A stretch of 64,000 nt of DNA, taken from positions 62,001 to 126,000 of the forward strand of contig JARUPY010000538.1 of NCBI GenBank assembly GCA_029817715.1, given 5' to 3'. This stretch comes from Melastoma dodecandrum. Taxonomy: Eukaryota > Streptophyta > Magnoliopsida > Myrtales > Melastomataceae. Of the stretch, positions 36,254 to 47,002 are shown one piece after another (position 1 is the stretch's first letter; the number at the start of each line of letters is the position of its first letter). The translations under genes were made by a program, and so were the position numbers. The notes under the pieces are model-generated. The model searched no databases and was not told the origin of the DNA. It worked only from the letters and a program-made list of their open reading frames with translations.

Positions 36254-37600
36254 ATGGGTTGTCGTGGTAGTAATTCCTTGGCAATGCTTCTTCTTGTTGT
36301 GGGTGTCGTCGTCATGGTTTCCGTCTCTGGGGTCGTGGGAGCTCCTCCCAGGAGGCCCGTCGCCGTCCCCTTTGGCCGTAACTACGTCCCTACTTGGGCA
36401 TTCGACCACATCAAGTACTACAACGGCGGTTCCGAGATCCAGCTCTACCTCGACAAGTACACCGGTTAGACCAAAAACACAGGAAACGCCACCTTCGTGG
36501 GCGTTCTCCCATTATTCCGCTAATCACGTTTCGATGTCGTGTTCTGTTGGGAAATAGGAACCGGGTTCCAGTCCAAGGGATCTTACCTCTTCGGGCACTT
36601 CAGCATGGACATGAAGCTCGTCCCCGGTGACTCTGCTGGAACTGTCACCGCTTTCTACGTAATGTTCCACGCTTATTCTTAGTTCACGTGACGTCCCTAG
36701 TCGGGAATGAATCTAATAGCACCCGGTTTTCGATACAGCTGTCGTCGCAAAACTCGGAGCACGACGAGATCGACTTCGAGTTCTTGGGGAACAGGAGCGG
36801 GCAGCCATACATACTCCAGACGAACGTGTTCACCGGAGGGAAAGGCGACAGGGAACAGAGGATCTACCTCTGGTTCGATCCAACCCAGGCTTTCCACTCC
36901 TACTCCATCCTCTGGAATCTCTACCAGATTGTGTAAGTTTTCTATCAACTTTAAAAATTACATTACTCCTTCTAACATGACCTGACAAATAAATGTAAAG
37001 AGAAGAATAGCTGTCACCGGATCCAAATCCAGTAAGTTCTCGACAAATGCACGTCCATAGTTTCAACTTGGTCGTGTGGTTGTTGGGCTAACTCTTTTGA
37101 AAAATCGACACTTCCTCGGAGTTCACCCAAATTAGAATTATCTGGAACATGGGTTGATTGGTTGGTGATACGATGTCTGATGTTCGATCTGTGGTCCCAG
37201 GTTCTTCGTAGATGATGTGCCCATCAGGGTGTTCAAGAACTGCAAGGACCTCGGGGTCCGGTTCCCTTTCAACCAGGCCATGAAACTCTACTCGAGCCTC
37301 TGGAATGCAGATGACTGGGCCACGAGGGGCGGCCTCGAGAAGACAGACTGGTCCAAGGCCCCCTTCATCGCCTCCTACAAGGGGTTCCACATCGATGGTT
37401 GCGAGGCCTCCGTGGAGGCCAAGTTCTGCGCCACGCAAGGGCAGAGGTGGTGGGACCAGCGGGAGTTCCAGGACCTCGACGCGATGCAGTACCGACGTCT
37501 TGCCTGGGTGAGGCAGAAGTACACTATCTATAACTACTGTGCCGATCGGTCCAGGTACGGCGTGATCCCTCCCGAGTGCCACAGAGACAGGGACATATGA
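36254..37600 (+). CDS. XTH5: Xyloglucan endotransglucosylase/hydrolase, XTH5-type (4 exons)
   Basis: Exons 36254-36464, 36558-36658, 36739-36932 and 37201-37600 join in frame at GT-AG sites to give 301 residues. A secretion signal ([21 protein letters not shown]) is followed by [21 protein letters not shown]. The GH16 catalytic motif [11 protein letters not shown] carries the nucleophile and acid/base glutamates, and the next residues NRSG form the family's N-glycosylation site. [16 protein letters not shown] and the cysteine-containing XET C-terminal domain end in [10 protein letters not shown], nearly identical to Arabidopsis XTH5 (At5g13870) by recall. The enzyme cuts and rejoins xyloglucan in the cell wall, loosening or strengthening it during growth. 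An in-frame ATG at 36224 would add ten polar residues ahead of the signal; I prefer 36254. Confidence 0.94.
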
Positions 37601-37938
37601 AATACGACCGCGCTCGACCTGGACGACGGATGCTGGTATAAGCCTGGATACCATATTGACCGTGATTCATCTACAGATTATTACTACTACCCGCCGGATA
37701 TGAATGTGTGTGATATGAACGTGTGAGTTCCTGCTCATACCTTATGAGATGATGAATCTCCTCGTATTGTAATTGCTGTCCCTGAGATTGTTGTCGAAAT
37801 TACAAATTCTTATTTGCATTCTATTTATTTTATAAAAAAACTTTCGTCTTGCTTTCCAGTGATTCTTCTTCACATCACAAAAGTCTGCAAAAATTTAAAT
37901 TTCGTCCATAGCTAAATGTATCACACACACGATTCTTT
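37601..37938. other. Convergent intergenic region between XTH5 and PP2C40
   Basis: The stops of XTH5 (+) and the PP2C gene (-) face each other across 338 bases. This must hold both 3' UTRs. No other structure was seen. Confidence 0.6.
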
Positions 37939-39460
37939 CTAGAGGGCAGTCGATGCGGTACTCGTCTGCTGCCTACTGCCGAGGATGATCACGATCACGG
38001 TCACGTCATCATGGTACTTCCTCCTTCGTCCTACTGGGATGCTCAGCAGTTCCTCCGGGCTCAAGCCTGCATTTGCATTTGACGAAAGAATTAAGTTCTA
38101 ATGTTAATGAGAAAGAAAAGGAAGACATGGGCAATCTTGATTCTACCAGCGGTGCGAGCAGCCCTCTGAACGAGCTGCTCAATGAGATGTTTGGCAGGAT
38201 CGCCAACCGGGTGAGTCCGAATGAAACCGTAGACTAACTGCACCACTTCCTCGTTGGTGAAGAAGTCGAACAGTCCATCACTTCCCAAAACTATGAACAG
38301 ATCATTCTCAGACACTCGATGGCTCGTCGAGAAGGGTGTGGAGTACACATAAGGTGGGCTACACAAGTTCTGGATTCTGAGAATCCCCATCAACATATCG
38401 TTCATTTCGCTCTGCAGGAAGAATCATACATGATGTACTGGAAACACGACTCACGAAGTGTATGTGTCGATCAAAATGCTACCTCTTTTAGGTAGCCGAC
38501 GCCGAATGCCCGGGTGACCTTGAGCTTACCCTTGACTCTTCCGTTTCTGACAGCGGAAGGATCATCTGGGTGGTCCTCTACTACCTTCTTGCATTCCGAC
38601 TCATTATCAAGGGTATGGATTTCCGTAAGCTGAATGGTCCTCACTTCTCCACTCCCTACGGTGTCCTCAGTTGCCAGTATGGCTCGGCTATCACCTAGAT
38701 TCAGTACATAGATATGACTCACGTGAAGCAGTGCTACCAATACACATGATCCCACAGAAACCAGTTCTGGCCGATCTTCCATTTCCTCACGAACCATCCT
38801 CAGGAAATTACATTCTGCTTGAGCAAGGGCATCGACGAGGCAACCCATTACCCCACGAGTAAACATGTCAGCGTCGACCTCAAAGTGCTCCGGCAGTTCC
38901 TTTGCACGCCTTTCCAAGTTTTGCAAGGAGAGAGCTATTCTCTCGTACAATGTTCCAGCCAAATAATCGGCAGCATCGCGGCCATTAAACCCATCGTATA
39001 CACCACAAAACAGCCATTCGTTGTCCTCCGAACAAACGGCTTGGACTCGATCCTCCCCTGCTGCCCCGCCTGCAGTTTGGATGTCCATGGCATGAAGAAA
39101 CGACGAGGAGTCAGAGCCACTGGGAGCGCTCTGACTTTTCCCAAAGGGTGGACTGTCGTAATCAGAGAGATCACTCTGGTCCATTCTCAACAAGGAAGGA
39201 GAAGAAGACATTCTCTTGAAAGATTGCGGGGAATCAATACTGGGTAAGATTTCTTCCCCTATGATCCCACTGCAGATACTCGTGTTGGCCAGAGTGGCGT
39301 TAGCGCTGAGGGCTGCACCGGATAGGCAAGAGAAGGAAGAGCTGTGCCTCATACTATGCCTTTCAGTAGATTCGTTCTCGTCGGTCGTATCTCCCAGGCC
39401 ACTGCAGCAACTAGCGTTGCACTGATAGCCGAAGCTGACATTCAATTCTCTCGCAGGCAT
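37939..39460 (-). CDS. PP2C40: Protein phosphatase 2C, PP2C40-type (POLTERGEIST-like clade C; 3 exons)
   Basis: Exons 39460-38483, 38411-38147 and 38066-37939 join in frame to give 456 residues. The first 120 residues are Ser-rich and probably disordered. The PP2C domain follows, with WLFCGVYDGFNGRDAADYL in place of the commoner DGHGG, a clade C trait. Next are VSVGSCVLVALL, YVLNLGDSRAILA, KLKVTRAFGVGYLKE and LFIVLGSDGLFDFFTNEEVV, then the metal-binding YHDDVTVIVIILG near the end. It matches Arabidopsis PP2C 40 (At3g16560) by recall, including the ...TSTAS tail. The family removes phosphate from Ser/Thr using two metal ions; the acidic metal ligands are present. Its substrates are unknown to me. 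The frame continues upstream of 39460 without a better start. Confidence 0.9.
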
Positions 39461-42106
39461 CGTATGTTTAACGCTCAAGCACCCCCAGTGTAGCCTCAGA
39501 AAACTCAGAAGAATGCAGCTATACTCGTATACAACACTCTTGTACACCCACAATCTCCCATTTGTCTAATGACATAATTTCAAACACTTTGAAAGAGATA
39601 AAAGCCGAGCCTGCTAAGTACGAAACAGCAAACACAAGATCAATCTCAGAAGACCTCTTTAAGCAAGCCTTTCTTTGTCACAACTTCTTGAGCAATCAAA
39701 GATGTCAACTCGTATGTTATACAACACGAGGTAGGAATTTGCGAACTACAACCCTCCCATGGATCGAATCCTATCGACCATCCGAACAAAGGCAACCGCA
39801 GAGGACCTTGGGTGACAATTCCTAGAAACATACTCTTGGGAACACAAAATAAAATAAAATTCATCCATCCACATGGGGGACCAACCAATCCTACTCATCT
39901 TCCCAAATCAAAGCTAAGGCAGCCAAAAAAAGTCACCATTCTTCCCAACACCATTTTCCATTTCAAGACACAGAAAAGGGGAAGAAAGACCCACCTGTTG
40001 AGAGAAAGGTTTAGCTCTAAGCAAGTGAGCCCAAGATTGCCAATTGATAAGAGTCCCTCGGAAATCCTGTGAATGATTCTCCGCCCCAAATTCCACCACA
40101 AAATTCAGTCCCACAGAAATCAACACAAACACCAGAAAAAAAGAACTGCATCTTTTCTTTTCCCTCAGAAAAACACAGAGAGAGAGAGAGAGGCAGATAA
40201 AGAAACAAACGTACAGCTGGATTCATCGTTTTTCACGGCAAATGCATCCCTTGCGGTGGTCGAAGAATCACCCCTGCCATTCTCCCGATTGGATTCACGA
40301 ACCTCTTGAATCAAAATAAAGATCAAATCTTCTTTCAGGGGAAAACGACAACAACCAAAAAGAGAAGAGGGACGCCGAGTGTTCCCGACACGAGCGAATC
40401 GACCCCCGATTGGGTTGATAAAAAAAGAAAAAGATGAAATCGAGGGAATCAAAATTCAGACTGTGGTAGTCATGTTGATTGGGGGGCGTCTCTGTTTTTT
40501 ATTTCTTTCCGAGTAATACTTAAATGGTGTCTTTTTTTTTCCTTCTTTTTTGGCAAGAAAGAATAAGATGTGTATATTTAATTAATTAGAAAGGGGTAAG
40601 GGTTGGGGTCGAGTTGACCCCTTTTTGGCGGAAAGCGACAAAAGAGATACATGAAATACATCATATCATACCTTCCCACTCCCAGCTATTCTTTTTCTTA
40701 ATTAGAATTTTTAACCCGAGGGTTTTTCTAAATTGTGAATATTCATTTTTGCTTATTAGATTAAGCAGCGAAACAAAATAAAATAAATGAGAAGGCTTTT
40801 CCCCCTCACGTGAGAAAATAACAAGGAGTTGATAATGATTTGGGATCGGGAGGTGGAGAATCGTTTTGGAGGAGGAGGAGGAGGAGGCGACTCGACTATT
40901 CACTGATAATGAGAGACTTTTAAATAGATGTGGACATATTTTTCATTTTGAAACCTTAAAATATGTAAAACGATCAAGTCCTTAAAAAAAACAGGAATTG
41001 ATTTTTTTTTTTTGCTTTAAGAAGGGGATCTGAAAAAAAGCCGAGAATTTCTACAGATAAATAAATATATAATTTTTTTAAGATAATTAATTGGGGTGTG
41101 TCGTCTTCGCATATGCCATCAAATGTGGATCGACACAAAAGAAAATACTTAAAATGAAGTACAGATAATCATGAAAGCGATGTTTCTTCCGGATTTTCCT
41201 GTTTGGGATGATCGTCTTTGTCTTATCCATTCGGGACCAATCACTTGTTTGTTCAAGTTTATGCTGTGTTTTAGGTAAAGGGTGTTGATAAGCCAGGGCA
41301 GGTTCACATCACACGCCCTTGCCGAGCTCGGCACTATTCAAAATTATGAGTCCGATCAAGCTCTCTGTTTAGTTGAGCCTGACTTTAGCCCGATTAAAGA
41401 GTTTTGGGCCCGAGCCCCTTTTATTTTAATTTTTTAAAAATGTTTTTATATTTATTTTATTATAAATTTTGTCAGGTCTAACGGATTAACGAGTCGTGAA
41501 CTTGACTTAACTATGTCAGTGCGGGATGAACACGTCTCCCCCGGATGTTGTTTCAATGTTGATGTAAGAAAATAAAAAAGCAAATAATTTTATTAATTTT
41601 CTAAATAGTATTATTATCGAAATTTTAAAATTTTTGAATTTTTTATTTTAATTTCCTCCGTCTCACCCTCCAATTAAAGAGCCTCAAATTTCTCTTCATA
41701 TGTCTGTCGTTACCCCAATTTCATAAATTCTTTTAATTGATGGGTACATAAACTTTAAAATCTGTACGGTGTTACTTGAAAAGACCATGAAAAATTTAGT
41801 GACTTTTAAATTATAACGAAAACTATCATTTTTTATTAATAAAAAAAAAAGCATGATACCAATCCCAAACCCACACGCACACCCACACACACACATAATC
41901 GGATGCACAAAAGCAAAACCAAGGAGCATATTACATCGAATACCCTAAACCTAGATAACCTCCTTTTATTGTCAGAAGCAGTCAGCTTTCATCCACAGCA
42001 AGTCAAGAACTCAAAATTGACATAACCCAAGATCCAAGCAAACGAACCCCATCTTATTTATTTATCATGGTGATGTTCTGTAGAACCCATCTCCAAAGCC
42101 CGGAAA
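39461..42106. other. Divergent intergenic region between PP2C40 and DUF247
   Basis: 39461-40480 is probably promoter and 5' UTR of the minus-strand PP2C gene and includes an AG microsatellite near 40178-40192. Beyond that is AT-rich DNA with a CA repeat near 41873-41895, close to the DUF247 start. No other gene was recognised. Confidence 0.5.
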
Positions 42107-43530
42107 ATGGTCATGGGTGAGGGGGACACCGACAATTGGGTGATACAAGTAAACCAGAGCTTGACCAACTTCCCTGATCAGACCTCTGAGTCCAAACTAT
42201 GGGATAAGCGCTCCATCTACAAGGTCTCCCCCTGCATCGCCGACCTCAACAACAAGGCCTACCGTCCCCAGGCCGTCTCCTTCGGCCCTTACCACCATGG
42301 CGAGGACCGCCTCAGCCCCATGGAGGAGCACAAGCCCCGTGCCCTCCTCCACTTCCTCAGGCGCTCCCGCAAGCCCCTCGAGGAGTACCTCGCTTCTCTC
42401 AGGGAGATCGTCGGATCCCTCATGGGATGCTACGACCCCTTGGACCCCCACTGGAAGGGCAACGAGGAAAGTTTCCTTAGGTTGATGATCCTCGACGGCT
42501 GCTTCATGCTGGAGATACTCAGGACGGAGGCTCAGTCCTTGGTTGATTATGCTGCCAATGACCCCATTTTCAGCAACCACGGTAAACTTTACATTATGCC
42601 ATTCCTGAGGAGGGACATGCTCATGATCGAGAATCAGCTGCCAATTTCTCTCCTGGAACGGCTGGTTGCCGTCGAGACCGACAGGAAGAAGGTCGGCGTT
42701 CGTGATACTTTTAGGGTGGGAGACTCCACTCGTGGGATGCAAACTAATGGTTTGAGTTCCTCTTGGTTGTTACGCTGCAGGGGAAGGATTACGTCGTCAG
42801 GCTCATTCTCAAGTTCTGCTCCTCAAGTGGGCTGACGTCGATCGCGAACGTGGATGGCCTCCACATTACCGACGGCTTGCACATACTCGACATTTATCGG
42901 CAGAGCCTGCTGAAGCAAGCGAACCCCAAGAAGCCTCCGAAACATCACATGGTCCGTCATCTGCACAGGGACAGCGGCGGCGGCGAAGAGATAATACGAT
43001 CCTCGAGTGAGCTCGACGAAGCGGGCATCCAGTTCAAGAAGGTGAAGAACGGGACCCTCAGGGACATCTCATTCAAGAACGGGGTCCTCAAGCTTCCCGT
43101 CATAGTGGTAGATGACACGACAGAGACAATCTTCCTTAATCTGATCGCGTTCGAGCGCCTACATGTCGGGGCGGGGAACGAAGTGACGTCCTACATATTC
43201 TTCATGGACAACATAATCGACAGCAACAGAGACGTCGCTCTGCTCCACTCGAGAGGGATCATCCAGAGTGCAATAGGGAGCGACAAGGCAGTGGCGAAGC
43301 TTTTCAACTCGCTTTCCAAGGACATAACACTCGATCCAGACAGCGAGCTCGATGCGGTGCAGTACATGGTGAGTGACTACTGCAAGAGGCCATGGAACGT
43401 GTGGAGGGCCAACCTTATCCACACTTATTTCACCAACCCTTGGGCTATACTCTCATTGATCGCGGCCGTCTTCCTTTTCGCGCTCACAATAGCTCAAACT
43501 GTCTATACCATCATCCCATTCTACAAGTAA
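42107..43530 (+). CDS. DUF247 (UPF0481) membrane-anchored protein (2 exons)
   Basis: Exons 42107-42691 and 42781-43530 join across an 89-base GT-AG intron, keeping frame, to give 444 residues. The N-terminus carries SIYKVSPCIADLNNKAYRPQ and VSFGPYHHGEDRL, the usual DUF247 opening, followed by LRLMILDGCFMLEIL, MLMIENQLPISLLERLV and DYCKRPWNVWRANLIHTYF. A single C-terminal helix (AILSLIAAVFLFALTIAQT) anchors it. The family is plant-specific and of unknown biochemical role; grass members act in self-incompatibility and others in stress responses. An 89-base gap without splicing would be a frameshift, but the sites are good and the split falls between conserved motifs. A decayed tandem copy follows directly. 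Confidence 0.88.
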
Positions 43531-44645
43531 TCAGTTCCGCCACGGCGTGTTTTCTTCCTCTCATGAATAGTGATTTGGGACAAATTCTTTTCTTGGATAA
43601 GCCTGGTTGGATACACCACCAGGATCCTTGTTTGTCATACTCCATTGTTGACCTTCTCGTGATCACCTCAACACCTGCTTTAATTTCGTTAAACATTAAC
43701 TGTCATATATGGAAATATCCTTGCATCATTTTGTCCAAAGGATGAAGATCCTAGTCGGTTTTCCGGGTACACAATGACCTTTGCCCATACAAGAACCCAT
43801 ATTCACTGACCTTCGTCGATACCCCTTGGGATCAGCGATTATGCACGCGATGATCCAATATTCAGCCAGCATGGCTTTGTCTACAGGATGCCTTTCTGAG
43901 GAGCAAATAATCTTAAGATCTAGAATAAGCTGCCGGTGTTGATGTTGTTGAAGCTGATCGCTGTTGAGAGTAATGAGGAGAAGGACAAGGGTTACGTCAT
44001 CAAACTCGTGCTTAAGTTTTGTGCTGACTGTTGCCAAAGTAGAGCCGAGAAGATGGTGGATGTTTCGGACAGGAGTGCCTGCACACACGTTCTCGATGTT
44101 TGCCGAAAGATGCTGGTAACCAAGAAGACACCACTTGCCAATGGGGAAGCCATCTTCAACAGCTAGAAAATACCATTGGCCACCAAGCTTCCCAAAGCAT
44201 GCATCCATAGGAAGGCAGAAAAAGGAGACCTCAGCGGCATGTCATTCATGAACGGCTTTCCTCAAGATTCCCACCATCATGGTAGACTCGATGGAGTTGC
44301 TTCCTCACTCGCCAAGGCCGGCACAAGGTTACAACTCACTCAGAAGATATCCCCAGTGGATGATCTGATAGACAGCAACAAGGACGTCGCGCTACTACTT
44401 TTGGAAGGGATTGTTCTTAACTTCCTGCAGTACGACAAGGCGGCGGTGAAGCTGTTCACCTCTATAGCAAAGGAGATGACACCCGATTCCAACCACAAGC
44501 TTGAGGATATTCACAGGAGGGTGAATGAGTACTGCAATAAGCCAACGAACGGGGAGAGCAAATCTCATCCATACCTACTCCAGGAACCCTTGGTCCATGC
44601 TGTCTCTTATCGCAGAGTTAGGATTTTGTGGCCCGAATTCAGATA

Positions 44646-46675
44646 TGTTGGATCGTTTATGTACACTAAGAGGGGGGTGAATTAGTGTTTATCACTTTTT
44701 CGCCATTTCTCGGTGTAAGCGGAAGCGTACTGTATCACAGCAGAGCGTTTTTCAGAATGAGAAATACCTTACTGTAACTGTTACGATTTTGTCGAGTAGG
44801 TTTTCGTACGAGTGTTGCGCGATCGTAATGGACACAGTGATTTATAGAGGTTCGGCCTTAATTGACCTACGTCCACTTTCCACCAATAAGGTGATTCCAC
44901 TATATAAAATAATGGGTGCAAAAAGTCCTTGCACTAGGCGTATGTTCCTCTCACAAAGTGAGATTTAGAATCCCGTACAATAGATGATCACTCCTGGCAA
45001 CGGTCAGCTCCTCACACAGTGGACGTCTTCTCGTTTCTAGCAGAATGATGCTTATCCTCAGCAGTTGGTAGCTCAATGGATTCCACACAGCTCGTTATCG
45101 CTTAATATAAACCTGACTTATCAAAGAACACAGACAACGTTATGTTAGAGTATAAATCCTCACAGATAATTCCTTACGGGGAAGAATGTATTCTCAGAGA
45201 GCAGCTCGTTTCTGCTTCACAGCGAAGGATTGCTTCAGCACTTTATCGTTCAGCAGAGGATTTCCACACAGATCTTGTCTCTCCTTAAGATAAGCCTGCA
45301 CTTGCTTAAGAGACAACCACAAAGTTGAACCACAAAGATCACGAAGATAGGAACCACAAAGATCACAAAGAAAACCACAAAGCCACTTAGAAGGTATCCG
45401 TCCTACACTCAGTTCGGACGTGCACGGTTACCACAGCCGTGACTCACTGCACTGCACACCCAGTGCCTAGGGTGGAATTTTCTGATCCGTTGGCTTCCAC
45501 GCAACCTGCTTTACTAACCCTCTGTATCAGGCGTTCAAGACTTCTGCACAGCACCCCTGTGCTCGGGAGGAACTCTTTCCACTCCGGCGGCGTTCCCAAC
45601 TCCTGCTCTACCCTGCAGGCACGAGACTTCTGGCGCGCACCCGCAAGTGCGTGTCTAACTGCTCAAACTCCGTAGGCTCGAGACTTCCCTGCGAAAAGAC
45701 ACGACAAGAACGGCTTCTTGTCGATGGGTCAGCAACCGGTTACTGAATTCAGAGCAGGTATTCACTTAGCTTCCCTCAGACGATTCGCCGGTTGCTCGTT
45801 GAACGCACCGAGGACACCTAGTCCCTCTCAGACGATTCAAGGGATCTGACCTCAGCCCCTTGACACTCTCACACGCAGCTTGCAAGAGAAAGAACCAGGA
45901 GACACTTAGCACCTTCCGCTCTCCGTCGACGCACAAAGCTCACACAGACCACACAGACCACACAGACCACACAGACGCACAAAGGCAGTGAATTTAGTCG
46001 TCACTGGTCTGTTTATAAAGGAGAAGGAGGAGGGAAATCGTCTAGGCAATTACCAAGATTTATTGCCAAAACTGGCAGCGTGGAGACAGCAACGGTCTGC
46101 TCAACGTTCGCTGTTTCATAGAAGGTAAGAACCAACGGTAACTTCCTTTAACCGTATCAATTAGATAATTTATTTCCAATCTACATTATCTAATCATTAT
46201 CTTATCTAATTGATTGTGATAATCAAATAAATTTAATTTGATATTTTCTCCCATTACAGCGAGACGTTGCTGCAGGGAATCAGAAAGATATTTTGTTTCC
46301 AAAAATAGAAATTGGAAAGGTAATCTCATTTTATTTGTTGCCTAAGTGCTTATGATAAAATCGTTAGGCTACGTTAAACGAACCTAGACGCTCAGAATAA
46401 TTATCTGAGATAGATTAAAATAAATCTTAGAATAAATCATGATTATTAAAAATATGTTTCCATATTTTCAACTTCTATGCGTAATATCACAGTAACAGTG
46501 TACTGGAACGCAATAATATATAACTGCTACTAGCTGTGGTTCAGCAACGTATTGCTCAAGCTCATCACTAAGAATGAACACATAACTTTGTGAAACATTA
46601 TTACTGACCACCAGTAACATGTTGCTTACCACCAGTAACATGTCGCTTAAGTTCATCATCAAAACCAGGTCAACA
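44646..46675 (-). repeat. 3' LTR of the inner element
   Basis: It begins TGTTGGATCG and ends AGGTCAACA on the plus strand. It is nearly identical to 53700-55719. It carries four units of a CACACAGAC-type 9-base repeat near 45947-45983, where the other LTR has three. That unit and a single-base indel account for the 10-base length difference. The 78-codon ORF found in both LTRs has no recognised features. Confidence 0.93.
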
Positions 46676-46774
46676 TTCTCCCCCTTTTTGATGATGACAA
46701 AATATGGACTTAGGGATGTCAACTCCCCCTTAAATCCTTAACTCCCCCTGAACTTATTCTTCTCCCCCTTTTTG
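46676..46774 (-). other. Polypurine tract array of the inner element
   Basis: TTCTCCCCCTTTTTG (a purine run on the coding strand) abuts the 3' LTR at 46676-46690 and recurs exactly at 46760-46774. Two shorter ACTCCCCCT copies lie between, near 46722 and 46741. The copy touching the LTR is the functional primer for plus-strand synthesis; extra copies are a reported Sirevirus trait. Confidence 0.85.
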
Positions 46775-47002
46775 TCATATCAAAAAGAAAAGAGGATAAC
46801 AAAGGATAGTTTTATTACTAGTGCAGCAAGAATATGCTAGCACCCAAAAGACAAAGTCAACAGCCAACAGTTGCTGCGATGCATCAAAACGAAACAGTTA
46901 TTAAACAAGTTCAGAAATAAAAGAGCATAGCTCATTTTAGAACAACAAAGCAGACACCTAAAGATAAAGGAGAGTAGCTCAATCCTAAACGGAGAGTATG
47001 GC

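Noticed and set aside
37088..37654. 188-codon minus-strand ORF over the last XTH5 exon
   Set aside because: Antisense shadow of a GC-rich exon; no recognisable domain.
42197..42742. 181-codon minus-strand ORF opposite DUF247 exon 1
   Set aside because: Antisense shadow; its Glu/Val/Leu-rich composition comes from codon bias of the real gene.
45439..45675. Identical 78-codon ORFs in both LTRs (also 54493-54729)
   Set aside because: Identity is explained by LTR duplication; nothing suggests a protein product.
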